A DNA stretch of 64,000 nt, from the NCBI GenBank assembly GCA_022495005.1, contig JAGYXB010001608.1:124001-188000 (forward strand), written 5' to 3'. The notes beneath the pieces were generated by a model. That model was not told where the DNA came from. It saw only the letters and a program-made list of their open reading frames with translations, and did no database searches. The translations under genes were made by a program, and so were the position numbers. This stretch comes from Rhyacophila brunnea. Lineage: Eukaryota; Arthropoda; Insecta; Trichoptera; Rhyacophilidae. Of this stretch, positions 59,804-64,000 are shown piece after piece (the first letter of the stretch is position 1; every line of letters starts with the position of its first letter).

Positions 59804-61690
59804 TTATTTTAAAAATATATATTTTATTTTTATTTTGTATCCATATTTTATTCCAAATTTCCACGTTTTCAGTATTACTTAATCATATAAATTTGACAAA
59901 TCATATATAAACTGTCAATTGATTTATATACAGTTAAATAAGATAAAAAGACATACATAGTATTATAAATACACATAGGTACAAAAAATATGATACGAAA
60001 ATTCTTATTATTAATAATTATTGGTATAATAGATCAAGCACTCTCAATATGCCTCCTTATATAATACATAAAAGCCAATAATACTTAAAACTATGTATTC
60101 ACTGTTCTATCATCATTATTAACTTCTAAACAAATTACACGCAACAACTCAGGTACCAATTCGATTGTCTCGATGCATTTTATGAGTGGTTAAAAACGGA
60201 CGTTGTTTTTCTAGTGTTGAGTATCATAAGTAACCCAAAAATCAGCTCGTTGAATATACTTAAAGGCAATAATTAACTCATTTAGTGCTAACACCGCGAC
60301 TGGCGCGTTTGGAGTCGTTGGCCATTAGATATAATTAACGTGTTATTTCAATGTGGTAATTAAAATGTAATTAAAAGGTTGCTGCATTACTTAATGAATC
60401 TCTGAACAAATTTTAAAACGGCAATTTAATGCATATAATTTTCATTTTAAATAACCAATCCGTATCTGACAACAGTAAAAATATGTATTTATACTAACAA
60501 CTTATAGTTTAAAAATATGTAAGTACTAAAATGTAATTTTTTTGGAAGCCCGATTTTTCTTAGTATCTATATAAATAAATAATGTATAATGTATTATAAA
60601 AAAAATATTTAGGCTTAAAAATGTACATTGATAACTTGTTTAAAAATTGACAAAACATTTTTTTTAAATTTGTAGTTTTAACGTATTTTTTTTAAAAGAA
60701 ACAGCGATTTTTTTTATAAAATATAAATGTAAATTAGTTTTAATAGTTAATAAAATTTCATAACTCTCGTTCTTGTCATAGATATATTTTAAACTGTTTG
60801 ACTTATATGGTGCAAAGTACCAACTAAAATCACTGTAACGATCTCGTAATGGGAAATTAGTAAAAAATAGTGATGCTCTCGAATAGAACGTAAGTACCTA
60901 TCTACTTAGTACAAAACCGACCCAGTTTTTGCGGAAAATTGTTATTTTAATCTCGTCCACTTTGACTTGCAAATTCGCCACTCGGCAGCACTGCTGACAC
61001 AACTTTTACCGGTAAATTATTACGACGCGTTTCTCGCTTTCTGAGTTATGTCCTTCGTTACGATACGACAGACAGTCTTCTGTTTTTATCCCGCTGCCGT
61101 GCGAATTCCGTAGAATTTGTAAGTGAATTTCACTACTGATACCTCAGTTTGTTTTACTTTTCGACCCGTGGGTACTTTTAAATATGTTTGCATTGTATTA
61201 GTAATGAGTCAATATTAGAAGATTTTTTTTAAATAGGAGGAAAGGGGATATTTGGTGGGTATGTTGTTCATATTTCTGTCCATTCGATCGTATAAGAAAG
61301 CTAATTTGTGGTGAGGTGTGCAGTAGTGAGTTTAGAGTTTTGAAGACCGAAGCATTATTTACTGGGCTCTACCGTATTAGATCATATTGTATTGTTGATG
61401 AATGATCGCGCTGCTATAAAAATTGATGTATCTCCTGGCCACCTCCTATGGACTTTGCGCCTAAGGTATATTTCATGATGCTTATGCCACTTTCAAAACT
61501 GAAAATAATTCGTCAAACTTTATGCATTCAGAACATTAAATCATATATTTCAATGAATACACACAACTACATTGCAATATAAACATAATACATGGTCATC
61601 AAGACATTTGTTACGTTTGTATTTAAACAATTTGGTAAAATAAACAATATGATAGGTATATATAAATAATCTCTACATTTTGGCCGTAAC
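59804..61690. other. Intergenic; a GC-richer stretch at about 60950-61140
   Basis: No coding frame. 60950-61140 is less AT-rich than its surroundings and ends in 'gtagaatttgtaagtg', a good splice donor form, so it could be a 5' noncoding exon of a gene beyond the window. Otherwise AT-rich. Confidence 0.3.
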
Positions 61691-61699
61691 TAGAAGTTG

Positions 61700-62080
61700 T
61701 CATCGAAAATTCTCGAGAAATATTTTTTTCGAAATTTCGAGAATTCTCATTTCTCGAGAAATCATCAATGAGATTTTCGAGAAATCAAGAAATTGTCACT
61801 ATGCTAAGCTGTCAACGGCTACCGAAATTTATGAAATTTCTCAAGATAATTTCCCAGTCAATTTTTTTCGGACGGATAAGCTTAAAAATGATCTCAATTT
61901 GAACAAAATTTCTTAAATTTCCTTGATCTAAAAAATGTAAAAAAAATCAATCATAGAAGGAGAAATTTCGTAATAATGATGATTTCTCGAGAATTCTTGA
62001 TAAATCAAAAAAACAATCTCGTATTTCGAGAAAATAGATATACTTACTTGATTTTGAGAATTCTCGAATCACGAATAACG
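61700..62080. repeat. Cluster of TTCTCGAGAA-type palindromes
   Basis: Repeated inverted GAA/TTC units: 'attctcgagaaat', 'cgaaatttcgagaattctc' (61730..), 'atttctcgagaaatc', 'gattttcgagaaatc', then 61981-62070 'tttctcgagaattcttg', 'tttcgagaaaat', 'gagaattctcg'. CGAAATTTCGAGAAT (61730..61744) fits three alternating heat-shock-element units. Probably a degenerate short repeat. Confidence 0.55.
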
Positions 62081-62800
62081 AAAAACGTAAAAAGTTGAGA
62101 AATCACAAGCTCTCATGACAAAATCTGATAATAATATTATATTAGTAAAATAATCGTTGTATTGAGATGCTGTGAATGTGTTATATCTAAATTTCTTAAT
62201 AAGGCTGCTCTAAGATTTATGTTAATCATTAACATCTCTCTAGTGATGACACATCGTGAGATAGTTATTTTACAAGATAAGTTAACTACTGACTTCTATA
62301 CGTACATCTTACATATACATTTCATAGTTTTATTTACTGCATAATAATATCAGCGCATGCACTTTAATTATGCAATTACTTAATCCGTATGACACTTTCA
62401 AATGAATAACTTTACAGTATACATCGTCATCACCTTCATCTTTGGCTCTCTGAACAGATTTCGGCCTCAGTAAGTAGTAGATTTTAAGAGCAACGCTCCT
62501 TAGTTGCAAAGTGCTAATCCTAGATACCGATGCACCTATCATCGGCACTAATACCTCAATCATTCAAATAATCTTCTGCATGTAGAACTGCATTACTTGC
62601 AGTATACGCTGTACGTGTCTTGCCCACCAAAGACGTTCAATCAAGACATGCGTACCTCATGCAGAGTGGAGAATGAATGGAGTATCACGCATTTTTGTAT
62701 TCAATTAAAAATAATAATATGTCTAGATTCATGAGATTTGATACATGTGTGGAATACAAACCGTGAACGATCATAATATCAATAAATTGGGCCTATTTAT
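62081..62800. other. Intergenic; nothing recognised
   Basis: AT-rich; short frames at 62162-62563 are not recognised. Confidence 0.4.
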
Positions 62801-63040
62801 ACCCCCACGGTGACCGCGCGGCTTAAGCGTTGGACTATAACGCCGTGGGTCCCAAGCTCGAATCCTGGGTCTGGCAAGTACAGGTATTGTTTTTCAATTT
62901 GTGTGTGAGTCAGGGTATGGACCTAATAGGTTGAGCAAGTGGCTGACATCCATATCTCGTAAAAACAAAAATCTGTTAATACAAACCTCTACTCTGTGGA
63001 GGCCCATATCAGGATCGGACATCGTCGAAGAAGAAGATTT
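62801..63040 (+). mobile_element. tRNA-derived SINE, family A, copy 7 (best preserved)
   Basis: Head 'cccacggtgaccgcgcggct' and 'taagcgttgg' (A-box region), B box AGCTCGAATCC at 62855..62865, then 'tggcaagta', 'ttttcaatttgtgtgtgagt', 'ggacctaataggttgagc', 'aagtggctgacatcc', 'aatctgttaatacaaacc', 'ggaggcccatatc', 'aggatcggacat' and the end 'cgaagaagaagat'. The GAA tail matches the tails of the LINE remnants. About 240 bp. Confidence 0.88.
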
Positions 63041-64000
63041 ATAAAAAGGTGATTTATCACTCCACTACAATTACAACAAAACTGTTTTGTCATAAAAAAT
63101 AGTTTAAAAAAAATATATATATATTATATAAGAGACATGCTTCATCTCGCGAATATTAATTCAATTAAAACGCTTACCTACTCACAATTCCGCGATAAAA
63201 ATCTGTTTAAATTAAATATTACAAGAAAAAAAAAATATTACATGCCAGCTGTATATATTATTTGCTTAAAAGTAAAAGTCTTTCTCTCCCACCTATGTGT
63301 ATAATAATATGACTGAAGTATGTGTGAGTCAAAGCTACACTTCTAATATTAATATCATTAGATCGCAAATAGGTTGGACGTTGAATCATTAGGTTATAGC
63401 CAGACTGTCGTCATATAGCATAAAAGGTTGTAATCGAGGGTTATTCTCGTCTCAAAGAATTCTTAGAAATTACAATTAATATTGATTGTCGTTTCTCGAG
63501 AATTCTATTGTTTTTCACTAGTATACAGTAACAATAACTGGTAGTTCAACACAAGAGCTTAAAAACTGTGATACTAATCCTTCATGGAAAATTCGTAATT
63601 TTCCGAAATTGAATATTTTTTTCCAAGAAAAAAATCTGCATATGAATTCGACAGGATTCTTTTGATTTAACAATTAAGAAGACCTCAAGCACGTGCAAAT
63701 AAATACAATTTATTGAAAAATGTTTTAGTTAGGTATTCAAATTAATGTATTTAATTATAATGAGAGAAAAAATACTTCATAATAATAAATAGTTATTTCT
63801 TAAAAGCCGCCATAAACTGAGCGATCATTATGTTAGAAAATTTATAAATGAAACGAGTTGGGCAAAGTAAAGATTTATTAAAATTATCCATCGATTTTTC
63901 CATAAAATATCTATCTTATTTATATCAAATGGAGTTTTCTTTATGTGAAGATATATTTAAATATATTTTTACTGATTCTATGTTAATTTCATGTGTATCA
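63041..64000. other. Intergenic to the window end; nothing recognised
   Basis: AT-rich; a single TTTCTCGAGAATTCT at about 63493 is like the 61700-62080 cluster. Confidence 0.4.

Noticed and set aside
62801..62880. Possible tRNA gene
   Set aside because: Same reason: it is the head of a family A SINE.

Overview
This is animal, almost certainly insect, nuclear DNA. It is AT-rich and dominated by dispersed repeats, with two-exon genes that carry GT/AG introns, TATA boxes and poly(A) signals. The only intact protein-coding genes I can support are six cuticular proteins of the Rebers-Riddiford RR-2 type, a family confined to arthropods. TTAGG-type repeats are present inside transposons, which fits an insect with TTAGG telomeres. 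The order cannot be fixed from the window: the Ala-Pro-Val-Ala-Lys style of the proteins would suit a hemipteran or a beetle, but that is a guess.

Genes. The RR-2 genes lie at 15425-16587 (+), 20974-22439 (-), 27045-28474 (-), 35203-36377 (+), 50668-51434 (+) and 58280-59755 (+). All six have the same structure: a TATA box about 70-77 bp before the ATG, a first coding exon of exactly 12 nt encoding MAFK, a phase-0 intron of 167-926 bp, and one long GC-richer exon with the rest of the signal peptide, an Ala/Pro/Tyr/Val repeat region, the RR-2 chitin-binding domain, a second Ala/Pro/Tyr region and a final Tyr-Tyr-His. They form two subfamilies. Genes 1-4 have N-termini ending VAVANAG and share a 3'UTR motif. 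Genes 5-6 have VAAANAG, near-identical leaders and a different 3'UTR. Their products are expected to be secreted by epidermal cells and assembled with chitin into rigid cuticle.

Repeats. Between the genes lie: a tRNA-derived SINE family (about nine copies, 1554 to 63040) and a second SINE type; three decayed LINE reverse-transcriptase 3' ends (9585-9965, 24515-24898, 52096-52885); an internally deleted hAT transposon with transposase remains (31368-32086) and a second hAT-like element (39987-41231); a roughly 500-bp repeat present three times, one copy split by a SINE; two large composite elements with internal tandem repeats of 105-135 bp (5479-6966, 55691-56971); two decayed THAP-like exons; several long inverted-repeat (foldback) elements; and three foldback elements whose loop is an array of TTAGG telomere-like repeats (49987-50210, 54442-54610, 57366-57584).

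The most unusual observations are the TTAGG-cored foldback family, whose two arms match each other within a copy but differ between copies; the near-identical coding exons of genes 2 and 4 next to unrelated introns; and shared short motifs in promoters and 3'UTRs of the cuticle genes. I found no rRNA gene, functional tRNA gene, CRISPR array or prokaryotic feature, and no clear new enzymatic system.
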